Source: Myxocyprinus asiaticus (taxonomy: Eukaryota > Chordata > Actinopteri > Cypriniformes > Catostomidae). From it: 64,000 nucleotides of DNA. Shown piece by piece: positions 45,331 through 57,689 of this stretch; the stretch's first letter is position 1, and the number at the start of each line of letters is the position of its first letter. Both the position numbers and the translations under genes were made by a program. A model generated the notes under the pieces. It was not told where the DNA came from, did no database searches, and saw only the letters and a list, made by a program, of their open reading frames with translations. The stretch covers positions 3,767,479 through 3,831,478 of the forward strand of contig NC_059388.1 in assembly GCF_019703515.2 (NCBI RefSeq). The letters run 5' to 3'.

Positions 45331-46197
45331 TAGTAAACATCTTAATATTAACATCAGCCTTACGTCAGGCTATAACCCACAGGCTAGGTAGAGCAGCTTA
45401 ATTAATAGATATGGAGATTCTGTCGCTCCTTTTTTAGCCAAAATCAGCATGAATGGAGTCGATTCCTGCCTTGGGCAGAATATGCCCAGAACACTCGAAC
45501 ACATGCTTCTACCAGTCTAACAACATTTCAGTGTGTATTGGGTTATCAACCCCCTTTGTTCCCCTGGTCAGGAGAACCATCAGAGATGCCAGCAGTGGAT
45601 GACTGAATGAGGAGAAGTGAGGATACCTGGAATGCAGCCCATGTTCACCTGCAGTGAGCAATACGACATCAGCACATACAAGCCAATAGACGCAGACGTG
45701 CTCATCCAGATTACCAGCCTGGTCAGTTGGTTTGATTGTCCACCAGAGACCTGTTCCTCAGGCAACCATGCAGGAAATTTTCCCCCAGATACATAGGCCC
45801 TTTTAAGATTCTCCAAAGAATAAATGCTGTTATGCACCGCCTTGAGTTGCTCACTAAATATAGAATCTCACCTTCATTCGATGTCTCACTATTAAAACCG
45901 GCTCACCCCTCCACATCTACTGAGCAAACTTGACCCATTCCTCCTCCTCTCAAAATTGACTGGAGCCCTGCTTATCTTGTCAAAGAGATCCTGAACTCCC
46001 GAAGTCAAGGACGATTTATGCTCTACCTGGTTGACTGGGAAGGATATGGACCAGAGGAGAGATCATGGGTTCCGGCTGATGGCATATTAGACCCTAATCC
46101 AGGACTTTCATAGAAACCATCCCCAATGTTCCACTCCCAGACCTAGGGGTAGACATAGGAGAGTCTCCCCAAGAGGCATTCTTAGAAGGGAGGATTA
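45331..46197 (+). pseudogene. Gypsy-2 integrase C-terminus and chromodomain
   Basis: The remnants read NISLTSGYNPQA, a stop in place of the Gln codon before the expected catalytic-Glu region, [52 protein letters not shown] and [14 protein letters not shown]. The chromodomain ([39 protein letters not shown]) follows. Several stops are present. Confidence 0.83.
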
Positions 46198-46440
46198 TGT
46201 AACATCTTTGCTACCTCTCTACTAATGGGTATATTCTGTTAACTTATTTACTGTTTCTGAGTTTCTGCTCTGCATTGTTTATGACCAGTGTTACTACTGT
46301 GGCTGTGGTCGTTTTGGCCAAATGATCTCCTCATGCTCCTTAAAACTTTGTTATCATTTTGCCCATTGGAATTACCTGGTTTGTTTACCTGTTTTTTAAT
46401 AAATCCATCTTTTACCATCTACATCTGCTGCAATGTTACA
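46198..46440 (+). repeat. Gypsy-2 right LTR
   Basis: It runs TGTAAC...GTTACA with perfect 6-base inverted ends and is 243 bases long. AATAAA lies near 46398. A purine-rich GAAGGGAGGATTA precedes it as polypurine tract. Confidence 0.82.
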
Positions 46441-46889
46441 AGAAGGCGATCTAACAATGTAAAATTAATGGCAGCATTAAAGTTATTGACCTGTTTCAGT
46501 GACGTCACATTTTCCCCGCAGCTGTCTGAGGTCAGCACAAATTTTGCCAAAGTTTACTTTCGGACATTTAAATATATTTTATCCACGATTTACCTCCATA
46601 TGCAGACGAGTCTTATGTGTGACCGACGAGTGCACACGCCTACATCACTGTAAAAATCTCTCATTCAGAAGTAACAAATGTTTGTGTTGTTTTCTGCTCT
46701 AATTTGGTTACAATATTACAAAACGTCTGTGATGATACCATCGATATCTATGTCAGAGCTGCTTTTAACTCATGAAGAATACACAGAAAGTAACCAAGGT
46801 AATTAGTGTATGTTTACATTCTAGTCAGGTGGTGTGAATAAAATCTGTGCTTCAAAATCTTATGATGTGTTGTTTATTGACTAACATTA

Positions 46890-46940
<51 letters not shown>

Positions 46941-47269
46941 ATATATTATATATTCATATTATAGTGCTTTTTTATTTATAACAATGTTACAATTATGACA
47001 TACTAGGTGTTATAAATAACATTGTCCTATGTGCATTTCCAGTTTAATTGTATCCGAATCAGTGATGTTATAAATATAAATGACACATGTACAGAAAACT
47101 GACATGTCTGAATAAATGAGCAAAGACCCACAAGTGTTTTTATCCCTGCTCACCCCTTCATCGCTGCTTGACTGGGGAAATATATCACTTGAAAGATAAA
47201 ACTTTAATGAAAGAAAAATACAATTTTGGCTCTGGTAATTAAACGGCAGTATCACCTTTTCATGAATTA
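46441..47269. other. unassigned stretch with (TA)n
   Basis: (TA)n lies at 46891-46935. The remainder is AT-rich without a gene. The frame at 46288-46653 crosses the LTR end and has no known domain. Confidence 0.5.
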
Positions 47270-47554
47270 AGTAGAAGTCAGAAGTTTACATACACTTAGA
47301 TTGAAGTCATTAAAACTCTTTTTTTTTATAACCACTCCACAGATTTAATATTTTCAAACTATAGTTATGGCAGGTCATTTAGGACACTTACTTTGTGCAT
47401 AACACAAGTAATTGTTTTAGAAAATTAGCCAATTAACTTCGGATAGGAGGTGTACTGAATTTGAGGTGTACCTGTGGATGTAATTTAAGGCCTACCTTCA
47501 AACTCAGTGCCTCTTTGCTTGACATCATAGGAAAATCAAAAGAAATCAGCCAAG

Positions 47555-48448
47555 ACCTCAGAAAATAAAATTGTGGACCTCCACAAGACTGGTTATTCCT
47601 TGGGAGCAATTTCCAAATGCCTGAAGGTACCACGTTCATCTGTACAAACAATAGTACACAAGTATAAACACCATGGGACCATGCGCCATCATACCGCTCA
47701 GGAAGGAGATGCATTCTGTCTCCTTGAGATGAACATAGTTTGGTGCGAAAACTGCAAATCAATCCTAGAACAACAGCAAAGGACCTTGTGAAGATATATC
47801 TATACCCAAAGTAAAACAAGTCCTATATTGACATACCCTGAAAGGCTGCTCAGAAAGGAAGAAGCCACTGCTCCAAAACTGCCATAAAAAAGACAGACTA
47901 CAGTTTGCAAGTGCACATGGGGACAAAGATCTTTATTTTTGGAGAAATTTCCTCTTGTCTAATGAAACAAAATTTGAACTGTTTGGCCATAGTGACCATT
48001 GTTATGTTTGGAGGAAAAAAGATGAGGCTTGCAAGCCAAAGAACACCATCTCAACCATGAAGCATGGGGGTGGCAGCATCATGTTGTGGGGGTGCTTTGC
48101 TGCAGGAGGGACTGGTGCACTTCTCAAAATAGATGGCATCATGAGGAAGGAAAATTATGTGGATATATTGAAGCAACATCTCAAGACATCAGCCAGGAAG
48201 TTAAAGCTCGGTCACAGATGGGTCTTCCAAATGGACAATGACTCCAAGCATACCTCTAAATTGTGGCAAAATGGCTTAAGGACAACAAAGTCAAGGTATT
48301 GGAGTGGCCATCACAAAGCCCTGACCTCAATCCGATAGAAAATTTGTGGGCAGAACTGAAAAAGCATGTGCGAGCAAGGAGGTCTACAAACTTGACTCAG
48401 TTACACCAGTTCTGTCTGGAGGAATGGGCCAGAATTCCAGCAACTTTG
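47555..48448 (+). pseudogene. Sleeping Beauty-like transposase remnant
   Basis: The paired helix-turn-helix domain is visible (KIVDLHKTGYSLGAISKCLK, VPRSSVQTIVHKYKHHGTM), then the catalytic part (MSNETKFELFGHSDHCYVWR, with Asn in place of the first catalytic Asp). VFQMDNDSKHTSK holds the second Asp and SPDLNPIENLWAEL the Glu. At least three frame changes (near 47690, 47830 and 48255) and a stop near 47885 break it. The C-terminus after EEWARIPATL is gone. Confidence 0.9.
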
Positions 48449-48647
48449 TAACAATCTCCCCTTATTAGGGAGAGTACACAGAAATAAAACACAATTCAGA
48501 AGCTATGTACCTTGCTTGTATGAGATGGAGAATCAAATGAATAATGAGAATAAACCAATTACTGATGAATCCCAGAGAAAGTTGTATTATACAAAGAAAA
48601 CACATGTGCACAATAAACAATAAATCACATCCCTATCCCTTCACTGA

Positions 48648-48650
<3 letters not shown>

Positions 48651-48714
<64 letters not shown>

Positions 48715-48717
48715 TAC

Positions 48718-48751
<34 letters not shown>

Positions 48752-48761
48752 ATATACATAC

Positions 48762-48805
<44 letters not shown>
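48651..48805. repeat. compound (TA)n / (TACA)n microsatellite
   Basis: (TA)n at 48651-48706 is followed by TACATACA-type and further TA tracts to about 48805 and GATAGATA to 48820. Long YIYIYI frames across it on both strands are artefacts. Confidence 0.95.
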
Positions 48806-48808
<3 letters not shown>

Positions 48809-48949
48809 TAGATAGATATACATACACACTGAAACTGGAGTAGCAGTGTACCATGAATGAAGTCTGTGTCTCTCTGGGTACCTGATAGTCTCTCCAATAA
48901 AGGAATAAATGTATCGCTCTTACCGCATTAACAAATGTCCTGGTAGCTG

Positions 48950-49140
48950 TAAAGATGCTGCTGGCACTGGCAATGACAAAGATGATGACGAAGAAGTAGT
49001 AAAGAACCCAAGTGCAGATTTATTCCAACAGTGTATCCAAAACCCTAACTAGAATCATAAATAAACATAAACATGAACTTGACATAACATAAACTTGGCT
49101 TGGCATAACTAGACTTGACATAAGCTTGAATACACAACCA
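48950..49140 (-). mobile_element. LTR fragment related to the solo LTR at 15.8 kb
   Basis: ACCCAAGTGCAGATTTATTC and the run of CTTGACATA/ACTTGGCTTGGC motifs correspond to 15838-15960. Neither LTR end is present. It is part of the compound insertion inside the Sleeping Beauty-like element. Confidence 0.6.
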
Positions 49141-49483
49141 AAGTTACAAACACTACTCCGTCCCCCAGCGGATGGCAGTGGCGCTCCCCTGGGTGGACGG
49201 CAGTGTCAAGGACTCTACGACGGACATCCCTCCTCCCTCCCGGGTTTCGGCACCAATGTAAAGGAGGTACAAGGGAAAGGAGGAGGCGAGAACCGGCCTA
49301 ACAATATAAATAACATTTAATTAAATAAAAAGACACACAAACACATACAGGGCAGCTGCCCATAATTCTCTCTCTCTCAAGCTGCCATCTTCGGTCGCCT
49401 TTATCACTAGCTCGCCTCATCAGGCTGATTGGGGTCCGGACGTCCGTCATTCCGCCCGGCCCCATGCCCTCCTCCATGCTACA
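49141..49483 (-). mobile_element. TRIM/LARD-like element, copy 2, partial
   Basis: On the minus strand the LTR runs from TGTAGC (49483) to TTTACA (49257), 227 bases. The primer-site-like TTGGTGCCGAAACCCGGGA (49256-49238) follows, then about 100 bases of interior matching 33553-33650. The right LTR is absent. This copy keeps the better primer-site sequence. Confidence 0.75.
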
Positions 49484-49556
49484 GTCAGGAATTGTGAAAA
49501 ACTGAGTTTAAATGTATTTGGCTAAGTTGTATGTAAACTTCTGACTTCAACTTTAT

Positions 49557-51359
49557 AAATAGAAACAAAAATTTAGCCGGCTTTTGCCACATCCCACAGC
49601 ATAGCACATTGAAGGTACATGCAGAACCCTTCTACATAGGGGAGCCTACAAACTTAGCATATAATAGCATAACGCAGCGGCCCCACAAACATTCTATGGG
49701 TGGTACTCTGGCAAACAGACAAGTGGTCATTTTTTTTTTTTTTTATGGCTGTCTATGGAGGAGATGCTTCATTACGCTGAATAAACTGCTTTTATGAGGA
49801 AACAGCTCATCATATAATGAATTGACCACCTGTCCACTAATCTTAAACATGTTTCACACTAAATAATCCTTTTAGATTGAACAATGTGTGGAGTTTACTA
49901 TGATAAAATTGCTGTTTTATAAGACAGGTAGATGTAAGTTTACGACTGTAAGTTTATTAGTTTGTATGGTATCCACAAATGTTGACTTACTGTCGTAATA
50001 CGCTATTTGACCATTACGTTCTCTCTAATGTTAAAAACGCAGAGGTTGTTATATATGTTTATAGAGAATTGATATAGAATCTGGTATATGGAATTTGGTC
50101 ACAAACACGGCAGCGTGGTCATACAGTGACGTCACATGAAATAGGTAAATAGATCTTTTCAGCCATGATGTCAATTTGTGGGCGAACCTGGAAGTCTTAT
50201 TCACCATGGTTTCCCTCAGTTTTTTGCAAGAATGTCAGTCTTTTTCAATTAATGAAAACTGTTGCTTCATAGATATTAGTTATTTAATTATTTTCCTGAA
50301 AATCAAAATGAAAATACATTGTGAACATTCATAATTTTAGTTGTTAGCCCTACTGAAAACAACAACAACAATGCATTTAATTAACAGCATAAACCTGTGT
50401 TGTTACTGAACCGTTAGTAGGTAGTGATAGACTACAGTGGTTCAAACCCCACTCATAAGCGTAGTGAAATATATATGTGCTTATTTTTTATTATTATATG
50501 TGAGATGACTTTTAAGTTACAGAGGATTGTGTGGAGTAGAAAAAAGCTCATGTTCTTTGAATACACACGTGGACGTGTAGGTCAGGGGTTGCATGTTCGG
50601 CACTCGTGCAAAAGGTCATCAGATTGAATCTTACTTTTCTTTTCTTATTGCTTGTTTGTAATAAATACACATTTAACAATATATAATAGCATTTGATATT
50701 GCTGAAATTAATTTCAACATTCAAAACTGTGGTGAACAATTGGACCAGGTGATATTCCATGAGCCAGTTTATGGCATAGCCCCTCCCTAACTGTCAAGGC
50801 AAAGAAGAGTGGCTTCATTTTGATTGGATCATGGCAGGACCAACACAAACAAATGTCTAGCACAGCCATCAGATAAGCTGCTCGGACAACTGCCAGACAC
50901 CCCTCACAAGGCAGGAAGGACCTTCCAACACATTGGAAAAGACTTCTCATTGGTCCATGAGTAGTGTCTTAGCAACCTCTCAATCCCCCCACAAGAATTC
51001 TACAAGACCTCTCGAAGCAACATTAACTTACCATGTGGCAAAAGCTGAAACAAAGAAGCCACAAAGACAAATCTTTAAACAAACTTTTACTCCTAACATG
51101 GACACCAACTGCAAAACATCCACTCCATGTTTGTTCACAGAACTGTTTATGTAAATTGCAGTTGTTCAATTAGCACAATAGTTCACACAAATGGAACTAC
51201 GGTGGTATAAATTAATGCATGCATAATATTTAATCATTCAATATCATGTTTGGTCTCTATATCTTCAGAAAAATGCCAAGAGTATTTTTGAAGAGGTTTG
51301 GAAAAAGAACAATACATAGATAAAACTTTAAACACACTGTTTTAACTCTGAACTTTAGA
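49557..51359. other. unassigned stretch
   Basis: AT-rich, with a T15 run at about 49729. No gene is recognised. The frames at 50548-50760 and 50714-50950 have no known domains. Confidence 0.5.
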
Positions 51360-52650
51360 CTATGCAAATTAGTTAGAGAGAAGGGAGGGTGAGCCACACT
51401 GTGTGGGCCCCCTCTGATGTCAGCAGCCAATCATTACCCTGAAACAAGAAGTGCCAAACTGAAATCTCCTCCTCATCAGGAAGGTATAAAATATCCCTAC
51501 AATCAGCCACACCTTTGTCCTGAGTCCCTGTCCAGAGGGTCGTTAATAGGATCCACTTCTATAACACTTCTCTGTTCTGAGTTCCCGGCTGTTCGAGTTC
51601 GGGAGCAATAACAGAATAATAATCAACGTTCTGAATCTCTGGCCTGAGTGGTTGGAGATGTAACAGAATACAACCCATCCAAACATGCTAAGTCTCCGCT
51701 AACAGAGAGAGAGAGAGGATAACAGATCACCCAACATTCTTAGTGTCCATCCGAGAGACAGAAGAAGATTGACCAAGTACCAAGTCTCACTACTAGAGAC
51801 TATTGCAACGCCAAGTTCAGAATCCCTATACCAGGGAGATAACTACAGCGACAAGGTTTAGCTCTGGTGAGCAAACCTTCCCTTCAAGTTTCCGACACAA
51901 GGGCTGTATATCTGCATGTTCCAGATTGCAAGAACCCTCTCGGTGCTTCCAGGAGTTCAGCATTCCTCAGCTCCTTCATGACCAAGGCTGCTGAAATGGA
52001 ATCCAGCTCATACCCCATTGTAATGTGGCCCTGAGCCCCAATGGAAGACGTCACCATCACCAAACTCATCAATCAAACAAGGAGAACATAAATATCACTA
52101 CTTAACCTCTTTCAAGAGACCTTGGCATAAGTGTAAACTATCAGTTTATGATTTTCTAATGTTCTTTAGATTACATAACCTGTGTATCAGATGTTTTGCA
52201 AATAATCTTTGTGTTATTTGTTTAATTAGGAATAAGGTTTTCACCTTATTAATTAACAGAGAAACAGCCATTTATCTTTCATAAGATAATAGTCATACTT
52301 CGTTACATCCAATTCAACCATTTCCATCTTTCCGTCCTATACACTTTATTTACCTATTCATTTATTTTATCTTTTAGCATATTAGTACCATTTGTAGGTT
52401 TTGTTAGTTATTCTTGTGTTTCTTTTTGTAAATAAAATGAGTTTTATTTCAACTGTGTGTTCCTTGTGTTGATAATACAGAAGAGCTCTAAAGGGTTAGG
52501 CTGCTCTCGAATCCTTCGGATTATTCAGAGGATCAACTCCCTCCAATTTACTGTACATAATTTTAATTTATTGAATGGTCCATTTGGATCATTCTTTTAC
52601 TTTTAAGGTAAACTCCTTAGCTGGTGCCCTGAGGATAGAGGGAGGGGCCA
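51360..52650 (+). mobile_element. possible long LTR or retroviral-type leader
   Basis: The region has the signs of one transcription unit: a TATA-like GGTATAAAATATCC at 51481-51494, a long leader rich in CAGAG/AGAGAC, then AATAAAATGAG at about 52431 followed by TGTGTTCCTTGTGTTG. TGGTGCCCTGAGGATAGAGG (about 52620) resembles a primer site plus purine tract. There are no long frames. The outer limits and any second copy are unknown, so this is a hypothesis. Confidence 0.3.
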
Positions 52651-53309
52651 TTTGATATTAATAATCATACACACATACATCTTAAGTGAATTGTGATCAA
52701 AAATCACCACTTACTTTGGTGTCTTGTGTGAGGCCCAGTTCATTTTAATTGGTGCCAGGGTGATTCTCACTACAAAACAAATGCAGACATTATTTCAGCA
52801 TTGCATGGTTTTTATTTGCATTTCATTCCATTTTACGCTGTGGCTGGTACTAACTCTGTGTCCTGTAAGATTATTGTTGGTCATTTGGTTTTATACTGTA
52901 TATAATTTGTACATTTAATCTTATATTTGTTGGCACAATTGTGTTTTAAAAGGTAAAACCACAGGCGGTACAGTCACATAGCATGGCAGTGTTCATGATT
53001 ACATGATAAAGATTATGATTTAACTAAACTACATTAATACAGCACAATAGCATGAGGGCAGTTCACTTATATTTTTCCAAAGATCCGGGTGAAAATCTAA
53101 ACACCCAAATCTCTTTCAATCTTTTGGAGTGTCACAACCCCCACATGGGGGATGGGGTAGAGCACTTCTAATGCCCACCTCAAGTGTTTCGATCGTGTCA
53201 TCAGAGAACTCTTATCTCATCTTAACTTGAAGTAAACTGTAAAATGTGCCCAACAAACACATGAGATGCCTTTTTTGCATGTATACACATTTATTCACAT
53301 TAATATTTA

Positions 53310-53382
<73 letters not shown>

Positions 53383-53819
53383 ATGACTTAAAAGTATATT
53401 AAAACAATTAAAACAAATGCTAAAACATATTTTCAGTTTGCTCCATGGCTGGTGTCCTGTAATGTTTGGTATTATGTGTCTTAGACCGTTATGTGTTTAA
53501 ACAAGTTTCAAAAAGCTCTAACCACACCTTAAGGTGTCACAGAAAAGAAAACCTTCAGCACAACATGGTCAGCAATGATATTTAGAATTTTAAGCACCAG
53601 CTTTCTGCAATCAGTGCAGAGATGTGGCCATGAGCATTCTCATGGAAGGAAGTTATTTTCCCTACTTTCATGAGTCAACCTGTTCACAGCCATAGATAAC
53701 TGGTGAAATTAAGGTCAACTGGTAGATTTGCTCTCTGATGGAGTGGGGTCTTGGGCAGGTGTCATGACAATGGTCTTTTATGGTAATGGTAAATGAGGAA
53801 CTGTCAAATTAAACAAAAG
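52651..53819. other. unassigned stretch with (TA)n
   Basis: (TA)n lies at 53314-53380. Otherwise no gene or element end is recognised. Confidence 0.55.
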
Positions 53820-55029
53820 TTAAGTATGGAGTGCCACAGGGATCAGTTTTAGGGCCTCTATTTTTCCTTATATATGCTTCCCCTGGGAGATATTATTAGG
53901 AATCGTGGAATAAGTTTCCACTGTTATGCCGATGATACCCAAAGGAGGTAGATCCTTTTCCTATTTGGCTATAAAACTATGGAATAGTTTCCCTAACACT
54001 GTTCGGGATGCAGACACACTCACTCAGTTTAAGTCTAGACTAAATACTGATCTATTTAGCCAGGCATACACCTAATTTATACATCAACTCACAATTAGGC
54101 TGCTTTACTTAGGTCTGCCGGAACCAGAAACATTTCTCATTATCTATAACTCTGCAATAAATTGAATGGCATCTACGCTAATATTATTCTATTTGTTTCC
54201 TTGTCTCAACCTCGGGATTCATAGAGCCAGCCAGATCCAGCTCCGTTCCTGCTTGGTGTTGGACTCCACTGTTACGTGTCGCTGAGTGATGACGATGGAC
54301 TTCAGAGAATGAACTGATGCCAACTCCAACTGTAAGACATCAGGTATTTCATATGCCACTGCCTGAACCTTGGATTTAGGATGGACCCTACCGAAATGAC
54401 CTGCTGATCTCTGCCTGCATCACCTTAGATTATTGATGGACTACAATCTTGAAATGGAATACATAGACTATCGATTAATTGCCAACAAAAGCCTTCATCA
54501 GCCAGCTGACAAAGGACAATGGATCTATGTGAACTTTTGCAGTTAATCCAGGATGGACTTAGTTAAAGACATTAGTTATTAATCTTACAGTTCATACAAA
54601 ATCTTTGTTTAAACACTGGCCCTCAACACTTACTTAGTTTACAAATTTTTAAACCATGAATTGCACTGCACACAAATAACAAATATTGTCATTATATTCA
54701 TGCTGTTTAGCCAGATGGGAATTGGCCCCCACAGTGAGCCAGGTTTCTCCCAAGGTTATTTTAATCCATTAACCAACATCTTATGGAGTTTTGTGTTCCT
54801 TGCCACAGTCACCTTCGACTTGCTCACTGGGGTTCTAATTACAATTATTATTTAATTATTTATTTTTTACACAATTTACAATCATATTTAATCAAACTAC
54901 ACAATGATGACTCTAAGACTTGATAGATATTACAGTTTCATTTTCTGTTAAAGCATGATTTTCTGTGAAGTTGCTTTGAAGCAATGTGTGTTGTGAAAAG
55001 CGCTATACAAATAAAAATGACTTGACTAG
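53820..55029 (+). mobile_element. LINE-B copy 2 (Rex1-like), internally deleted
   Basis: It opens in the reverse transcriptase: [20 protein letters not shown] sequence at 53829-53875, then HCYADDTQ at about 53920-53945. It jumps straight to the C-terminal end (KLWNSFPNTVRDADTLTQ-like, FKSRLNTDLFSQAYT) and the 3' region, which ends CAAATAAAAATGACTTGACT (55029). The 3' part matches 42037-43170 in reverse. About 0.5-0.8 kb of coding sequence is deleted. Confidence 0.85.
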
Positions 55030-56474
55030 AATAGTATAGAAATAGTGTTTAATGGCAGGTTTGTATTGTGACACCATTTCGTTACAACACTGGGACATGT
55101 CATCGCAAAAGTTCAACAGGTTCAATAACTACCAGTGCATTAATAGTGGGAATGGTCAATAGCTTTTTGTAGTCAAGATTTTAATGTGTATATTATTTAA
55201 AATTTGACTTTCAAAATTAAACCCACCCTGAGAAATATTCAGTGGACTACAAAGTGTGACAATTAGCCCAAGAGTCCCCTACTAACCTCATTCTCAGCTC
55301 TACTCACAGTAGTATGGCTTTGTGTCTTTGTGCTTTGTAAAATGACAGTAAATAAAAGAGAAAAGACATAGAAGAGTGATGTGGCTAGAGTTCAAAGACA
55401 AATCTCCTTTCTGATACAGGGGAAGTAGAGTGTGGGAAGATCAAAAGAAGTGTGATGTGAAAGGTCAAAGCTCAGTTGATCACAAGCAACTACATAAAAA
55501 GTGTTCCTGCTAAGTAGTGCACTGCACAACCAAACAGAGTCAGAGCTGAAAGGGACTCACACTTTGAAGAGGCAGGAGAAAGCTGAGAGAGTGAAACCTG
55601 TTGTTAGAAGCAAAGCAGTTTTGCATAAAGTCATGTGGCATTGCCAAATGGGAAATATACAACATATCTATAACATCTTCTAAACTCGTCTCATGTTTCT
55701 TAATAGGAAATTACACTCAAACTCCATGCATATGAATATTTATACTTGAATTCTTTACTATATAGTAAGCAAAAAGTAGGATATCAAATGAGTAGGATGT
55801 CTGAATATGCAGTACTCAGGAAACATACCTAGATGATGTACTGAATCTATGGATATTATAAAGCATGAAATCAGTAGAGACATTCCTGTTTCTATTTCTA
55901 CATTGTGTAAGACTGACACAGAATTGTTTGTATCACTTCCGGGAAAGTCAAAGAATTCTGCGAGAACCAACTTCATAAAACTCTCACACAGAGGAGCATC
56001 TCCACCTGAGAAAACACACCCTACTGATTTGGGGACCATAAAATGCAAATCACACTCACATCTGCTCTATCTCTCACCTCCGGTTACTTTAAGGACACTA
56101 AAAACTAAGTTATGACTTATCCTGTTCTGTAATGTAAAAGGTTTTCTGATCATACATGTTTGGTATCATTCAAGAGGTCTCAGTGCAACTGGTAAAACGG
56201 TCTCATTCTCTTTCAGCAAAGTCAAATCACAAGTAAGATTTAAGAACTTAGTAAAATACAGTATTTTATCCAGGGCATGCCCCTCCCAAGTCTCATACAG
56301 AGACCAGATGCTGTATGCATATTAGGTGTATTCTATGTAAACATCAAACAACCTACTCAATCAAAAGTCGATTTACAACTCCCTAAATTGTAAACCAAAT
56401 CCTAAATAACATCAAACACACACATCTGAAACAACAATAGAACCGTTTGGTACTTAAGGAAGAATGGCAGAGAA
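55030..56474. other. unassigned stretch
   Basis: No gene or element is recognised. The frames at 55501-55683, 55758-56048 and 55849-56115 are short, overlap on opposite strands and lack known motifs. Confidence 0.5.
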
Positions 56475-56479
56475 GCTCG

Positions 56480-56700
56480 GGGAATCTGTAAGCCAGATCT
56501 CCTGTGCTTTACCGTTTGCATGTAGTTTTTCTCTACCAGGTATTTTTTATTATTGATAAATATTTGAAGGAATCTGTAAGCAGATCCCCATACTGTACCG
56601 CTGCATGTAGTTTATATTTATCAAGGTCTCTCTGTAGCCAGAAGATCCACACAGTAAACACTGTGTGTAGTTTTTTCTCTACCAGGTAATTGCAATTTGT
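56480..56700. repeat. three degenerate direct repeats
   Basis: Units begin near 56480, 56570 and 56630. They share AATCTGTAAGCnAGATC, a TACCGTTTGCATGTAG-like part and, in units 1 and 3, TTTTTCTCTACCAGGTA. No open frame of interest runs through them. Confidence 0.75.
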
Positions 56701-56964
56701 ATTTCTTATGTTTGGTAAATGTTTGAATGGAATGCAACTTTAATTATATTATTATGCTTGGTTCACTGATAGCTTTGAGTTTGATTTATTATTTTAATTG
56801 GATTGTTTGAATGTATTACTATTACCTGGTAAATTAATTGTTATTATGATTCATTCTGAAGGACTGTTTTCTAGTATATTTCTTATTAACTACAAATCTA
56901 TGGTCAGAGTTGGCTTAATTAAGCTACTTAAGAAGTAACCCATTAGTTAAGTATATACTAAAAG

Positions 56965-57160
56965 GCTAAACGGCGAACCGAGAATCTGTAATAGAACTTA
57001 GCCAAGTAGAATTAAACGGGAATACTAAGGGTAGGACCGAGAATCTGTAAAACAGAACTTAATTGACTGGGGCTAAACGGTGAGTCGAGAATCTATATGA
57101 ACTTAGCCAAATCAGACTAAATGGATAAAGCCGAGAATCTATAAGGACTTAGTCTAAAAC
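56965..57160. repeat. four degenerate direct repeats (CGAGAATCT units)
   Basis: CGAGAATCT occurs at 56979, 57038, 57086 and 57132, each followed by variants of GTAATAGAACTTAGCCAA and mostly preceded by a CTAAACGG-like motif. Spacings are 59, 48 and 46 bases. The core AATCTGTAA is shared with the cluster at 56480-56700. Confidence 0.8.
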
Positions 57161-57524
57161 TTACTAATATCTGAAACTGATGAATTTGTAATTAAAGGAC
57201 CTGTGTCCAGCTGGCACAGGACCTAAATAACATTGAAATAACAAATGCAGTCTAGAAGAGAGAATTACTAAAATTCAGAGCATAGATACATCAACGAGGT
57301 TTTTCATATTTGTAGTCAGATGAAATAAAGAAAAGAATTAATGATAAGATTAATAAAACATGGAACTCAAATCAAATAATCAAAGTATTATTTAACCTTC
57401 AGCCACGCCATTGGCTGCCATCCTTGGACCAGTGGGTGACTTCCCCCTTACAACTGTCATGCTGGTTTGACCAGATATCACATTACAGAAATAAAAAATT
57501 AGCATTTCTACTAGCATTCTTTCT
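57161..57524. other. unassigned stretch
   Basis: GGACCTGTGTCCAGCTGGCACAGG (57200-57223) contains a short inverted motif. No gene is seen. Confidence 0.4.
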
Positions 57525-57665
57525 TTCCAATTTGGCATGCCCAATTCCCAATGTGCTCTAGGTCCTCGTGGTGGCGTAGTGACTCACCACAATCCGGGTG
57601 GCGGAGGACGAAACTCATTTTCATCCACATCTGACACCGTCAATCCGCGCATCTGATGCTTTTGA
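57525..57665 (-). mobile_element. SINE fragment (HAmo-like), head missing
   Basis: The tail part only, matching 35790-35930 of the complete SINE: CCAATTTGGCATGCCCAATT, GTCCTCGTGGTGGCG and CAATCCGGGTGGCGGAGGAC. The tRNA-like head with its promoter is missing. Confidence 0.8.
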
Positions 57666-57689
57666 TTCACACGCACCAAAGCGATGTCC

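Larger units (their letters stand above)
40635..46440 (+). mobile_element. Gypsy-2: decayed Ty3/gypsy chromovirus
   Basis: Recognisable in order are gag (40635-41040), zinc knuckle and protease (41371-41718), RNase H (about 43760-44260), integrase (44450-45560, partly duplicated), chromodomain (45950-46090) and a right LTR (46198-46440). The polymerase core with YIDD is missing. LINE-B (42037-43485) sits in the gap. The left LTR is not recognised. The protein is related to Gypsy-1 but clearly diverged. Confidence 0.88.
47270..49556 (+). mobile_element. Sleeping Beauty-like Tc1 element with internal insertion
   Basis: The left end (GAAGTCAGAAGTTTACATAC, CTTTGTGCATAACACAAGTA) and the right end (GTCAGGAATTGTGAAAAACT, TGTATGTAAACTTCTGACTT) match the long inverted/direct-repeat ends I know from salmonid-type Tc1 elements of the Sleeping Beauty group. 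The outermost left bases are lost. A transposase remnant lies between. The segment 48450-49483 is foreign: it holds microsatellites and LTR fragments and replaces the 3' end of the gene. Confidence 0.85.

Noticed and set aside
50424..50640. GGTTCAAACCCCAC, a B-box-like motif suggesting a tRNA or SINE head
   Set aside because: No matching A box at the right distance, no cloverleaf, and no repeat copy in the window.
55849..56115. An 88-codon frame that looked protein-like
   Set aside because: An overlapping frame on the other strand is equally long, and neither shows a known motif.
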